A stretch of DNA of 64,000 nt, taken from contig NZ_BMMZ01000008.1 of assembly GCF_014646195.1 (NCBI RefSeq), forward strand, positions 165,098 through 229,097, in the 5' to 3' direction. The DNA is from Microlunatus endophyticus. GTDB taxonomy: Bacteria; Actinomycetota; Actinomycetes; Propionibacteriales; Propionibacteriaceae. This document shows positions 36,223 to 45,800 of the stretch, piece after piece (the first letter of the stretch is position 1; every line of letters starts with the position of its first letter). The notes under the pieces are model-generated. The model worked only from the letters and a program-made list of their open reading frames with translations. It did no database searches and was not told the origin of the DNA. A program made the position numbers and the translations under genes.

Positions 36223-36561
36223 TTACTTGTGCGTCGGGATCTTGCTGATCTTCCCTTGGGCGGCATTCTTCTGATAGGTCTTCACCATGTCGAGGTCCCC
36301 TTCGACATAGGCCGTGGTCGCCGCCGCTGCGCCGGTCAGGCACGCCTTGATGTGCGTCGCCATGTTGGTCAGCGTGGTTGTCTCATGATCGAACAGACCG
36401 TTCAGGGCCGGCACGATCGCGCCGCTCTCGCCGCACGCGGTGGCGAGTGAGCTGACATACCCGGACAGCGGCTTCAGGTCACTGCTGAAACCGTCCGCCT
36501 GCTTCTCGGTCGCCTTGAGCGTCGACGAGACGTCACCGGTCGAAATGTCATAGAGCGCCAT
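36223..36561 (-). CDS. DUF6507-like small helical protein
   Basis: 112 residues (LYDISTGDVSSTLKATEKQ...THIKACLTGAAAATTAYVEGD). Two helical segments around a Gly-rich turn, with AYVEGDLDM near the end, resemble the DUF6507 proteins of actinobacterial ESX-like loci; recognised by recall, not search. It lies between the second WXG100-like gene (17 bp) and toxin 2 (33 bp) in one operon, so it probably acts as secretion partner or chaperone for the toxins. Confidence 0.72.
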   Translation of the reverse strand: MALYDISTGDVSSTLKATEKQADGFSSDLKPLSGYVSSLATACGESGAIVPALNGLFDHETTTLTNMATHIKACLTGAAAATTAYVEGDLDMVKTYQKNAAQGKISKIPTHK

Positions 36562-36578
36562 AGGTCAGTCCGATCCGT

Positions 36579-36893
36579 TCAGGCGATGTTGGCGACGGCG
36601 GAACCGGCCTTCTTCAACGCAGCCAGCGCAGTCTCGTCGTTCTGCTGCAACGACTGCCGCAGCAGATTGATGATCGACCGCACCTCAGACGCCTTCGCGT
36701 TCCACTGCTGCTCCTTGCCCGCATACTCAGCCGACACACCATCAGCCAGATAGTTGGCCATCGCAGCCTTCACCTGCTGATCACGAAGCGTCAACAACGC
36801 CTCCAACTGATTCGCCACCCGATTGAAATTCGCCTGCGCCTCACCCGAACTATCAGTGTTGAACGCACGATCACCCGGAGCTGCCGTAACCAT
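36579..36893 (-). CDS. WXG100-like (ESAT-6 type) protein 2
   Basis: 104 residues from the ATG at 36893, with GGAAGGA upstream. A helical hairpin (EAQANFNRVANQLEALLTLRDQQVKAAMANYLADG and AKASEVRSIINLLRQSLQQ) with QWN in the turn region instead of a strict WXG; no signal peptide. Such small proteins are secreted as dimers through type VII systems. Codon use is skewed to T-ending and TTG codons compared with the machinery genes, as for the next gene. Confidence 0.82.
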   Translation of the reverse strand: MVTAAPGDRAFNTDSSGEAQANFNRVANQLEALLTLRDQQVKAAMANYLADGVSAEYAGKEQQWNAKASEVRSIINLLRQSLQQNDETALAALKKAGSAVANIA

Positions 36894-36936
36894 GATCAAA
36901 TCCTTCCGTGCTCAGTTGTCCGAAAGTTCCGAGATC

Positions 36937-37281
36937 TCAGGCGCCGGTCACACCGGAGAACCGGGCCGCATCAAAATTCGCCGACCCCATCAACGCACTG
37001 GTCTGCTCATACTGCTGCGCCACACCCTGCGCGAACGCCGAATCCTGACCACCCACACCAGCCAACACCGACCGCAACGCAGCATTCAAACCAGTAGCGA
37101 TCTCATCGGTATGACCCTCGAACGTGTTGAACGCCGTCCGACCCGCACCCTGGAAATCCTGCCGGATCGGCTCCGCAGCCTGCGCCAACTGACGCACCAA
37201 AGCACCAAGATCATCACTATTCGTCGACGTCTGACGAGTCAACGTCGACAGGGTCGTATCACCCATCACATAACGTGCCAT
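36937..37281 (-). CDS. WXG100-like (ESAT-6 type) protein 1
   Basis: About 114 residues (start ATG 37281, or the adjacent ATG 37284), with GGGAGAG upstream. Helix-turn-helix: LGALVRQLAQAAEPIRQDFQGAGRTAFNTFEG, in which FQG takes the place of WXG, and ATGLNAALRSVLAGVGGQDSAF. It is the first gene of the minus-strand operon WXG1-WXG2-DUF6507-toxin 2-immunity. Probably the secreted partner. Confidence 0.83.
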   Translation of the reverse strand: MARYVMGDTTLSTLTRQTSTNSDDLGALVRQLAQAAEPIRQDFQGAGRTAFNTFEGHTDEIATGLNAALRSVLAGVGGQDSAFAQGVAQQYEQTSALMGSANFDAARFSGVTGA

Positions 37282-37340
37282 CATCTCTCCCTTTCACGAC
37301 GGCTGGTCGAGCAATGGCGTTAGGACGCGGCCGCCGGGTC

Positions 37341-37360
37341 GTTGGTTCCCTGTTGGTTCC
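37341..37360. promoter_or_regulatory. Direct repeat GTTGGTTCC x2 in the divergent T7SS promoter region
   Basis: GTTGGTTCC at 37341 and again at 37352, an 11-bp period (one helical turn), in the 213-bp region between the divergent effector and machinery operons. A binding site for a shared activator or repressor is possible; no candidate regulator gene is adjacent. Confidence 0.35.
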
Positions 37361-37494
37361 ATCGGGGGTCGAAGAGTTTCCGACAGACACGACAGTAGAA
37401 CGCCAGGGGTGCAGATCACCAGTTCATGGAACCCTGGGTCCGTACCATGTTCAGGCGGGCCGCGGCCTATCCGCCCGCGAAGCTGGAGGAATCT

Positions 37495-38433
37495 GTGCCA
37501 CGGGCGCTGTTGGGAAACGGGAGTTGCCGTCGCTGCGGCTCGTTCCGTTCGCAGGCCGGCGTCTGCGCCGCCTGCGGCGCGGTCTGGTCCCCTGCCGCTG
37601 CGAGTACGACGGCTGTCGCCGACGCCGGGCTGACCGGAGTCGTCCGAGCGTCGCTGGGTCGGCGTTACCTCGCGGATCTGATCGATCTGGTGATTCCGGT
37701 CGCCCTTGCTGCGGCCGCGATCGTGGCGTTCATGACGACCCCGGAACACGCCCTGGGCTGGCTGCTGCTGGGCGTTGCGGTCGCTGTCGCAGTAGTCGAG
37801 CTCGGCTGGCTGCTGGCCACCGGCCGCAGCCCGGGGCGATTGCTGGTCGGTCTGCGTACGGTCGATGACCTGACCGGCACCCCGATCCGGTTCGCCCGCT
37901 TCCGTCGCCAGCTGGCCGGGGCCGTACGCGGCCGGTTGCTGACCGCGGATCTGCGGAACGGCCGTGATCCGATGCAGCCGCAGCCGATGCCGGTCGCGAT
38001 CGGTGGCAGTGCACCGGCGGCTTCCGGCGACCAGTCCGTCGCCGGCGGATTCGGTGCTGCCGCACCGCAGCCCGCGCCCAGGATGCGATTCCTCACCGCG
38101 GGCAGCCTGGTGTGGATCGCCTTCGAGGACGGCTCCCGCTGGATCCTCAACCGACCGGCCGTGATCGGCCGTGATCCGGACACCGACGGCCGGGACGGTG
38201 TCGATGCGCTGGCCCTACCGGACCTGTCCCGGCGGCTGGACAAGACCCACCTGCTCATCGAGCGGTCCGAGTCGACGGTCTGGGTGACCGATCTGGATTC
38301 GGCCACCGGCACGGCGGTCGTCCGGACCGATGGCGTACGGACCCCGCTGGCGGCCGAGGTCCGTTCGGCGGTGCCGATCGGAGCGACCATCGAGGCCGGA
38401 GGCCGGCGGTTGGTGGTGCTGGCCGATGGCTGA
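37495..38433 (+). CDS. Zinc-ribbon / RDD / FHA domain membrane protein of the T7SS
   Basis: 312 residues from the GTG at 37495, chosen because GGAGGA precedes it by five bases (ATGs at 37426 and 37447 are alternatives). An N-terminal zinc ribbon (CRRCG...CAACG), an RDD membrane domain with two to three helices (LIDLVIPVALAAAAIVAFM; GWLLLGVAVAVAVVELGWLLA), a proline-rich linker and a C-terminal FHA domain with RPAVIGRDPDTDG and DLSRRLDKTH. FHA domains bind phosphothreonine, and are known in EssC/EssB-type T7SS proteins. First gene of the machinery operon; the next gene overlaps by 8 bp. Confidence 0.82.
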   Translation: MPRALLGNGSCRRCGSFRSQAGVCAACGAVWSPAAASTTAVADAGLTGVVRASLGRRYLADLIDLVIPVALAAAAIVAFMTTPEHALGWLLLGVAVAVAVVELGWLLATGRSPGRLLVGLRTVDDLTGTPIRFARFRRQLAGAVRGRLLTADLRNGRDPMQPQPMPVAIGGSAPAASGDQSVAGGFGAAAPQPAPRMRFLTAGSLVWIAFEDGSRWILNRPAVIGRDPDTDGRDGVDALALPDLSRRLDKTHLLIERSESTVWVTDLDSATGTAVVRTDGVRTPLAAEVRSAVPIGATIEAGGRRLVVLADG

Positions 38434-39619
38434 TCCGTTCGGGCCGCAGTTCGCCCCACAGCCCGCGCCGGAGCCGGACCCGGGCGCTCCGCACCCGCTC
38501 GCCGACCGGGTCGGGCAGGCAGACGACGGCACCCGATGGGTGGCCACCGAGACGCGCAGCCGGATCGTGCACCTGAGCGCTGCCCGGGCCAACCTGCTGG
38601 CGCTGGCTGCCCGTGACGAGCGGCGCCCGGTGCTGATCAGCGACGAGCTGAGTTCGCTCACGCCCGCGTTCGCCCGGATCTGGCGGGACTCCGGTGGGAC
38701 CTGGGTGGTGCGGCAGGCCGATGGTGCGCTCCGCAATGGATTCGACGGCCGGCGGCTGTCCCGGCTCGAGGAGTCCTGGACCCAGCCCCGGCCGCAATCG
38801 GTCGACGACTACTCGATCGGCTACCTGCGGATCCCCGAAGGCGCCGACATCCTGCAGGTGACCACCCTCGTCGGGCTGCGGCATCCGGCCCGGGAACGGA
38901 CCCTGCTCGGCGAGCCGCTGGACGTCCTCGCCAAGCGCATGGACAGCACAGCCGGGTTGGCCTGGGGCACCCATGAGCCCGTGGGGGAGCCGTGGGACCG
39001 GCGGCGGGCCACCGATGTGATCCGGGCCGAGATGCCCCGGCTGACGACCGTCGTGGCCGCCGGTCCGGGCCTGTCGGCCACGATCGGCGCCCAGCGGACC
39101 GAATTCGGGGTCGAGGAGATCGACCACCTGGTGACTGGGATCGGTGCACCGGACGAAGCGACCTTCGCAGCCGTACGCTCCCGGTTGGCCGACGTCTTCC
39201 GACGCGTCGCCGAGACCGGCATGCCGCTGGTCGGGCTGCAGTTGGTGCATCCCGGTCGCCGCGACCTTGCGGTCCCGCCCTATCTGTTGCCGCCGCCGTT
39301 GCCGTTGGCACTGTTCGTCGGTGCACCGGCCGTACGAAGTTTCGGCCTGGACGTGGCCCTGATGCGAGAACGGCACGGTGCCGAGGTCGTCGGCCGGCCG
39401 CGGTTGCCGGCGCTGTTGTTCGAGCTCGGCCCGGTCGGTCTCGAGGCGTGGCAACGCCTGGACCGGATCCTCGCCGCATTCAATCCGACACTGCTGGAGG
39501 AGGCGCTGGGAATGGCAGCCGGATCGTTGTCCAGGATCCGCAGCGAAGCGCCGTCCGAACCGGACCCCGACGCCCCCCATCCCGACACCCCCGACCAGGA
39601 AGGAGGTCCCGATGCCTGA
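38426..39619 (+). CDS. DUF6177-like T7SS-associated protein
   Basis: 397 residues from the ATG at 38426, inside the end of the previous gene. No membrane helix. I associate the pattern (WVVRQADGALRNGFDGRRL; LPPPLPLALFVGAPAVRSFG) with the DUF6177 family seen in actinobacterial ESX-like loci; by recall only. It begins with a Pro-rich stretch and ends with an acidic Pro-rich tail (SEPDPDAPHPDTPD), which could be a partner-binding tail. Cytoplasmic or peripheral component of unknown role. Confidence 0.7.
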   Translation: MADPFGPQFAPQPAPEPDPGAPHPLADRVGQADDGTRWVATETRSRIVHLSAARANLLALAARDERRPVLISDELSSLTPAFARIWRDSGGTWVVRQADGALRNGFDGRRLSRLEESWTQPRPQSVDDYSIGYLRIPEGADILQVTTLVGLRHPARERTLLGEPLDVLAKRMDSTAGLAWGTHEPVGEPWDRRRATDVIRAEMPRLTTVVAAGPGLSATIGAQRTEFGVEEIDHLVTGIGAPDEATFAAVRSRLADVFRRVAETGMPLVGLQLVHPGRRDLAVPPYLLPPPLPLALFVGAPAVRSFGLDVALMRERHGAEVVGRPRLPALLFELGPVGLEAWQRLDRILAAFNPTLLEEALGMAAGSLSRIRSEAPSEPDPDAPHPDTPDQEGGPDA

Positions 39620-40544
39620 CCGCGATCTCGTCCTGCTGGAGACGGTCAAGACCCACCGCGCCCGGCTGGTCTCGGCCTTCCTGTCCGGAGAACTGGCCGA
39701 ACGCCGGCTGATCAACGACAACCTGCGCCGGCTGGTGGGCGGCATCGTGCTGGCGGCCGTCCTCAGCGCGGTCTGTGTCGGATTCTCCTTCGTCTCGGCC
39801 CAACTCGGCAACCAGGCCGAACAGCAGAAGCAGCAGCAGGGCCTTGGCCCAGCCACCGGCCCGGTCTTCGCCTCCGACACCTTCGACCGGACGGTCGGCA
39901 ACGGCTGGGGCACGGCCGATCGCGGCGGCACCTGGCGGCTGGGCGACCCGGCGACGGGATACTCCGTCAGTGATGGAGCCGCGGTGTTGAAACTCGCCTC
40001 CGTCCCCGCTGCCTCCGGGGCCGGTTCGGACCGGCTCGGTGGCTACCTACCGGGTATCGAACAGGATCGGTCCGACGTCACCGTCACGGTCGAACCGTCA
40101 CCGGCGCTGAAGTCCGGCGGCAGCGTCACCGTCGACCTGCTGGGCCGACGGGTCAGCTCCAACCAGGACTACCGGACCGAGGTCCGGCTGACCCCGGGAG
40201 GGGGCACCGCGGTCTCGCTGGTGCGGGTCTCGACCATCGACCAGGGCGACGGTCCGGTCCAGCAGATCTCCACCACGGTCGGCCAGCCGGGCAGCACCGA
40301 CGCCGGTGACCAGCCGATCCCGGTCTCGATCCGGATGCAGGTGATCGGCACCAACCCGACCACGATCCGGGCGAAGGTCTGGACCGGCGGGAGCGAGCCG
40401 TCGGACTGGACTGTCACCGGCAGTGACAGCACCCAGGACCTGCAGCGTCCGGGCACGATCGGGCTGCTGGCCGCCGACGGTGGTGGTCGGGACACGCTGT
40501 CCGATCTGAGACTCACCGATCTGATCGCGAGGACCGCTCCATGA
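39612..40544 (+). CDS. Single-pass membrane protein with beta-sandwich exterior, T7SS component
   Basis: 310 residues, ATG at 39612 with AGGAGG upstream, overlapping the previous gene by 8 bp. A cytoplasmic helix (LETVKTHRARLVSAFLSGELAERR), one membrane helix (LVGGIVLAAVLSAVCVGFSF, about 41-60), a Gln-rich stalk (NQAEQQKQQQG) and about 230 residues rich in beta strands with a LamG/concanavalin-like look (ASDTFDRTVGNGWGTADRGG; TIGLLAADGGG). Topology matches an N-in, C-out protein like EccB, but without sequence similarity that I can see. Confidence 0.72.
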   Translation: MPDRDLVLLETVKTHRARLVSAFLSGELAERRLINDNLRRLVGGIVLAAVLSAVCVGFSFVSAQLGNQAEQQKQQQGLGPATGPVFASDTFDRTVGNGWGTADRGGTWRLGDPATGYSVSDGAAVLKLASVPAASGAGSDRLGGYLPGIEQDRSDVTVTVEPSPALKSGGSVTVDLLGRRVSSNQDYRTEVRLTPGGGTAVSLVRVSTIDQGDGPVQQISTTVGQPGSTDAGDQPIPVSIRMQVIGTNPTTIRAKVWTGGSEPSDWTVTGSDSTQDLQRPGTIGLLAADGGGRDTLSDLRLTDLIARTAP

Positions 40545-41863
40545 CCGACTTCACCCGGCTGACCGTCGTCGGAAGCCTGCGTCGTGCCGAGTTGGTGGTG
40601 CCCGACGACGAGCCGCTGGGAGGCCTGCTGCCCCGGCTGCTCGATCTGCTCGACGAGCCGTCGGGTCCGGCCGCGCGTCCGCTGACCGTCGTCCGGTCCA
40701 CCGGTGAGCAGCTCGATGCGGCCCTGTCACCCGGTCAGCAGCAGCTGCTGGACGGTGAGATCCTGCGGCTGGTCCGGGCCGACGAGGCGCCGCCGCCACC
40801 CGAGGTCGCCGATGTCACCGATGTGGTCGGCAGCACCTTCGCCGACCGTCGCGGCCGCTGGACCCCGGCTGCCCGGCGCTGCGCGGCTGCGGTCGCGATC
40901 GGCGCCCTGGTCGGTGCCGCCGAACTGGTCCACCCGGTGCCGCTGGGCGCCCGTGCCGTCGCTGTCGCCGTCCTGATCGCCGTCGCCGTGCTTACCGGAC
41001 GGTTGCGCCGGGCCTGGCCCGCGCTCGCGCTGACGTCGGCGGCGATCGGCCTGGCCGTCGGTGCGGTGCACCAGGAACCGGTGGGCGCCGACCTGCTCGG
41101 CCACGGCTGGCACTTCCAGCTCGCCCCGGTCGCCGTCGGCGCGGCAGTGGTGTGGGCGCTGCTCGGCCTCGGATTCGGCGCCGGCCTGCGGATCCGCTCC
41201 GCGGCGCCGGCCGCCGTGCTCGGCGCGGTCCTGGCGATCCTTCCGGTCCTGCTCGCCGCGGCCGGGATGACAGCGGGGCATGCGATCGCGGTCGACACCG
41301 TGCTCGCCGCAATCGCATGCGGACTGCTGCCCTGGTATGCGTTGGCGGCTTCCGGACTGACCGGGCTCGATGATCAGGTGATGTCCGGTGCCCCCGGCCG
41401 TCGCGGGCAGGTGCTGCGGACCGTCGACGACGCGTACCGGTCGCTGACCTGGTCCGCCTGGGCGGTCTCGGCCCCGCTCGCCGTCGGCGCGGCGGTGCTG
41501 ATCACCACTCACGACCGGTGGACCGCCGGCCTCGGTCTGGCCGCCCTGCTGGTGACCGCGCTGCGGACCCGGGTCTTCCCGCTGATCGGCCAGCGGGTGC
41601 CGCTGTGGACAGCTGCCCTGGTCGTCGCCGTCGCAGGCGTGATCGCGCACCAGTATCTGATCGGCGCCTCCGGTCGCACTGCGGCGTTGATCATCATCGC
41701 TGCCGTGGTCGCCGTCGCGGCCGGCGTCGAGTTGGCCGAGCACCACCGGGCCCGGCTGCGCCGGCTCGGCAACCTGGTCGAGGCGATCGCGGTGATCGCC
41801 CTGCCGGTCCTGGTGATGGGTGCCTTCGGTGTCTTCTCCGACCTGATGGGAGCATTCCGGTGA
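40541..41863 (+). CDS. eccD: EccD-like type VII secretion membrane channel protein
   Basis: 440 residues. An N-terminal ubiquitin-like domain (about 1-85: FTRLTVVGSLRRAELVVPDDEPLGGLLPRLLDLL...LTVVRSTGEQLD) is followed by about 11 membrane helices from residue 105 on. This is the EccD architecture, the main membrane channel protein of ESX systems. It overlaps the preceding gene by four bases (ATGA) and the following GTG by four. Confidence 0.88.
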   Translation: MTDFTRLTVVGSLRRAELVVPDDEPLGGLLPRLLDLLDEPSGPAARPLTVVRSTGEQLDAALSPGQQQLLDGEILRLVRADEAPPPPEVADVTDVVGSTFADRRGRWTPAARRCAAAVAIGALVGAAELVHPVPLGARAVAVAVLIAVAVLTGRLRRAWPALALTSAAIGLAVGAVHQEPVGADLLGHGWHFQLAPVAVGAAVVWALLGLGFGAGLRIRSAAPAAVLGAVLAILPVLLAAAGMTAGHAIAVDTVLAAIACGLLPWYALAASGLTGLDDQVMSGAPGRRGQVLRTVDDAYRSLTWSAWAVSAPLAVGAAVLITTHDRWTAGLGLAALLVTALRTRVFPLIGQRVPLWTAALVVAVAGVIAHQYLIGASGRTAALIIIAAVVAVAAGVELAEHHRARLRRLGNLVEAIAVIALPVLVMGAFGVFSDLMGAFR

Positions 41864-42813
41864 CCGCGGCAGACGGCGTACGAACCGCCCTGCGGATGAT
41901 CTTCGGCAGCGCTGGCTCGGCGGTCGACTCGCTGCGGGCCACCGACGCCGGAATCCGGGCCGGGCTGCCGCTCAGCCGCCGGATCGGCTTCGTCTCGATC
42001 GCCGGCGGCGCCGGTACGACGACCACTGTCGCCTCGGTCGCCGCGACCCTGGCGGCTCGCCGGAGCGGATCGATCCTCGCGGTCGACGCGGACGGCGGCC
42101 GGTCCGGGCTCGGACGGCACCTGATCGAGGTCCGCCCGCGGCGATCGGAACAGACCACACCCGAGGCCGGCACCGCGGCGGCCGACCGACGGCGTACGGC
42201 CCGGACCATCGAGGACGCCCGCAGTGGGCTGCCCGTGGTGGGCCGGCTTCCGCTGCTGGACCTGAACGACCCGGTCGGCGCCGGTGCGCCCGTCGCCGGC
42301 GCGCCCGTCGCCGGTCAGCGGTCGGTCGCCGAGTGGACCGGCCAACTGGGTCCGATCGCCCGGTTCTTCGACCTGGTGCTGACCGACTGGGGCATCCGTC
42401 CCGCCGCCGAGGACCTGGAACAGGTCGCGGCCACCGGCCATGTGCTGGTGCTTGTCGCCAGGGCCGACCAACCCTCGGCCGCCGCTGACACCCTGGCCGG
42501 GCTGCGGGAACTGCCGGAGTCGCCCCGGCTGGTCCTCGTGCTCACCGACATCGCCCGCACAGCGGCCCTGTCCCGGCTGACGGCAGACCTGTCCGACGCA
42601 CTCGACCTGCCGGTCTTCGGGCTTCCCTACGATCCCGCCGTCGGCTCCGACTGGTTGTACGCGACCGGCCGGCGCAGCATCAGATCCCGGCAGGCAGTCG
42701 CCCGGCTGGCTGCGGGACTGGTGACCGAGGCAGCCGGGCTGCGGGCTTCTGCCCGGATCCCGGCGGCTGCTGTGCCCGCCGCGGCGGCTCCCGGGGCGGT
42801 GCGGCCGGCATGA
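41860..42813 (+). CDS. MinD-like protein with degenerate Walker A, T7SS
   Basis: 317 residues from the GTG at 41860, which overlaps eccD. The fold signature of a ParA/MinD protein is present: IGFVSIAGGAGTTTTVASVAATLAARR, then ILAVDADGG. In the deviant Walker A both Lys are missing: AGGAGTTTT replaces KGGxGKT. DLVLTDWGIRP takes the place of the Walker B. It may bind but not hydrolyse nucleotide. It ends at the eccC start (overlap four bases). An Ala-rich tail closes the protein. Confidence 0.82.
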   Translation: MTAADGVRTALRMIFGSAGSAVDSLRATDAGIRAGLPLSRRIGFVSIAGGAGTTTTVASVAATLAARRSGSILAVDADGGRSGLGRHLIEVRPRRSEQTTPEAGTAAADRRRTARTIEDARSGLPVVGRLPLLDLNDPVGAGAPVAGAPVAGQRSVAEWTGQLGPIARFFDLVLTDWGIRPAAEDLEQVAATGHVLVLVARADQPSAAADTLAGLRELPESPRLVLVLTDIARTAALSRLTADLSDALDLPVFGLPYDPAVGSDWLYATGRRSIRSRQAVARLAAGLVTEAAGLRASARIPAAAVPAAAAPGAVRPA

Positions 42814-45800
42814 CCCAGCGACTGGTCCACCGCCCGACCCGGATCACCGAACCGCTCACCGAACCGGAGCCGGAGAAGCTTGCCGCGCCGCCCGCGCTGC
42901 CTGACGGGCAGGTCGGCGGCCAGGCTCTGCACACCCTGATCCCAGTCGCCGGCGCCCTGAGTTCGGTCGTGATGATCGTGGTGATGCGCAACAGCAACCC
43001 GCTGTATCTGGTCGCCGGTGCGGTGCTGCTGGTTGTCGCGTTGCTGGGCGGCGTCGGCTTCGCGATCAGCTCCCGTGGCCAGGCGGCCCGCAGCCGGCGC
43101 ACCCAGCGTGAGCTCTACCTGGACTACCTGGAACGCTTCCGCGCCGACATGCGCGACCGGGTCCGCGGCGTCCGCGAACAGGCCGGCACCCTGGACCCGG
43201 AGCCGGCCGCGTTGCCGGAGCTGATCCGCGACCCGGGACGGCTGTGGGAGCGGCGGCGTACGGACCCGGATTTCCTGCGGGTGCGCATTGGCCAGGGCGA
43301 CGTCGGCTGGTTCGGACTGGAGGTGCCGCGGGAGGAGAATCCGGTCCGCCCGCACGACCCGATCATGGCGGCCGAGGCCAAGGCGGTCGTCGATCATTAC
43401 GGCACCGTGCTCGGCGTCCCCGTGACGGCTCGGCTCGACGGTGCCGGCTCGGTCGCGGTGATCGGCAGTCGGGCCGACGTGCTCGCGGTCGCCCGCTCGA
43501 TGATCATGCAACTGGCCGCCCTGCACTCGCCGGAGGACCTGGTGCTGGCCGCCGTCTTCGAGGACGTCCGGGCCGACGACTGGCGGGGTTTCGACCTGCT
43601 GCCGCATGCCCAGGACGAGCAGCTCTCCGACGCCGGGGTCCGCGCCCGCCGGGTGGCACCCAGTGCCGCCGAGTTGTCCCGGGTGCTCGGCGCCGAGCTG
43701 GCCGACCGCGCCCAGCTGGCCGCGACCGCACGTCGCAACGTGGTCACCGCCGACTCGCTGCCGATCGGCCGGCTGGTGATCTTCAGCGACGACTACGGCC
43801 AGCACGCCGCCCAGGTGACCATCCCGGACGCCGACCTGCGACCGGCAGACCTGCAGATCACCACCGTGCACCTGCTCAGCGACCGGCTGGACGAGCCGTC
43901 CGACGTCCAGGTCCGGATCACCATCGACGATGACCACGTCGCCACGATCACCGATTCTCGGCTGGTCGGCGATGATCAGGTCCCGACCCCGACTCGGACG
44001 GCCACCGTCGACCGGCCGTCGCCCGAGCTGTTCGGCTCGGTGGCGCGCTCGCTGGCGCCGCTACGGCTCAGCCTGACCGAGGCCGAGCAGGCCGAATCCG
44101 GACGCTCCATCGAGATCACCGAACTGCTCGGCATCCCCGGGGTGGCCGCCGTCGGACCGCAGCTGTGGAAGCCGCGCTCGTCCCGGGATTTCCTGCGGGT
44201 GCCGATCGGCCTCGACGACTACGGCGCCCCGGTCCTGCTGGATCTGAAGGAGTCCGCCGAGCTGGGCATGGGCCCGCACGGCATCTGCATCGGTGCCACT
44301 GGCTCCGGCAAGAGCGAGATGCTGCGCACCCTGGTCCTCGCTCTGGGGCTGTCGCACGCGCCCGAGGATCTGAGCATGATCCTGGTCGACTACAAGGGCG
44401 GCGCGGCGTTCGACCCGTTCACCGGGATGCCGCACATCGCCGGGATCATGGACAACCTGGCCGACGACCCGCAGCTGATCGAGCGCGCCCGGGCCAGCAT
44501 CTCCGGTGAGGTCGTACGCCGCCAGGAACGGTTGCGCGATGCCGGCTCGTCCTCGATCAGCCACTACCGCGAATTGCGGGCCGAGCGGGCCCGGACCGGC
44601 GGTCCGGCGCTGCCGCCGATGCCGCACCTGTTCGTGGTGATCGACGAGTTCGGCGAGTTGCTGACCGCCGAACCGGATTTCATCGACCTGCTGATCCAGA
44701 TCGGCCGGATCGGCCGCTCGATCGGGGTGCATCTGCTGCTGTCCAGTCAGCGGATCGAGGCCGGCAAGCTGCGCGGTCTGGACACTTATCTGTCGTACCG
44801 GATCGGGCTGCGGACCTTCTCCGAGGCCGAGAGCAGCGTCGTCCTGGACACTGGCGACGCCTTCCACCTGCCGGCCATCCCTGGCTATGGCTATCTCAAG
44901 GTGGACACCTCGATCTACCGCCGCTTCCGGTCCGGGTACGTCTCCGGCCCCGCCGCCGCACCGGAGGAACCGCTGGCGGTCGAGGACGAGCAACGTGCCG
45001 AGCCGATGCTGCTGCCGACCTACAACACCCTGCAGCGCTCGCTCGGAACCGCCGGCTCCGAGGCCGAGACCGAGCTGGTCGCGCCGATGGTCGGCAGGCC
45101 GCTGGTCGCCGAATGCGTCGACCGGCTCCGGGTCGGTGCCGCCGACCGGACCGTAGCCCCGGTCTGGCTGCCGCCGCTGCCGAACCGGCTGGCGCTTTCG
45201 CGCGTGATCGGCCACGAGACCGGCGCCGGGGAGACCGAGCGGGACGGCCTGCGGGTGGCGATCGGCCTGATCGACGATCCAGCGCGGCAGTCCCAGCGGC
45301 CGTGGCTGATCGACCTCGGCCGGGCCGGCGGCCACCACGCGATTATCGGCGCCCCTGGCACCGGCCGCAGCACCTTCCTGCGGACGGTGGCCGTCGCACT
45401 CGCCCTCACCCGGACCCCGCGCGAGGTGAGCATCTACGGGATGGATCTGACCGGCGCCGGACTGCGCCGGATCGAGGCCTTCCCGCACGTCGGCGGCGTC
45501 GCCACGCGCGCCCATGCGGACCAGTTGCGCCGGCTGCTGGAGGAGTTGCACGGCATGCTCGCGGTCCGCGAGCAGGTCTTCCGTGATCGCGGCATCGAGT
45601 CGCTGGCCGCGTTGCGTGCTGAGCACGCGGCCGGTCGGGTACCGGAGCTCGTCGCTACCGAGATCGTGGTTCTGGTCGACGGGATCGGCGCGCTGCGCAA
45701 CGATTTCGAGGATCTGGAGGAGTCGCTGATGGACCTGCTCCAGCGCGGCGGCAGCTTCGGCATCCACCTGGTCTTCACCATGACCCGCTGGAACGAGCTG

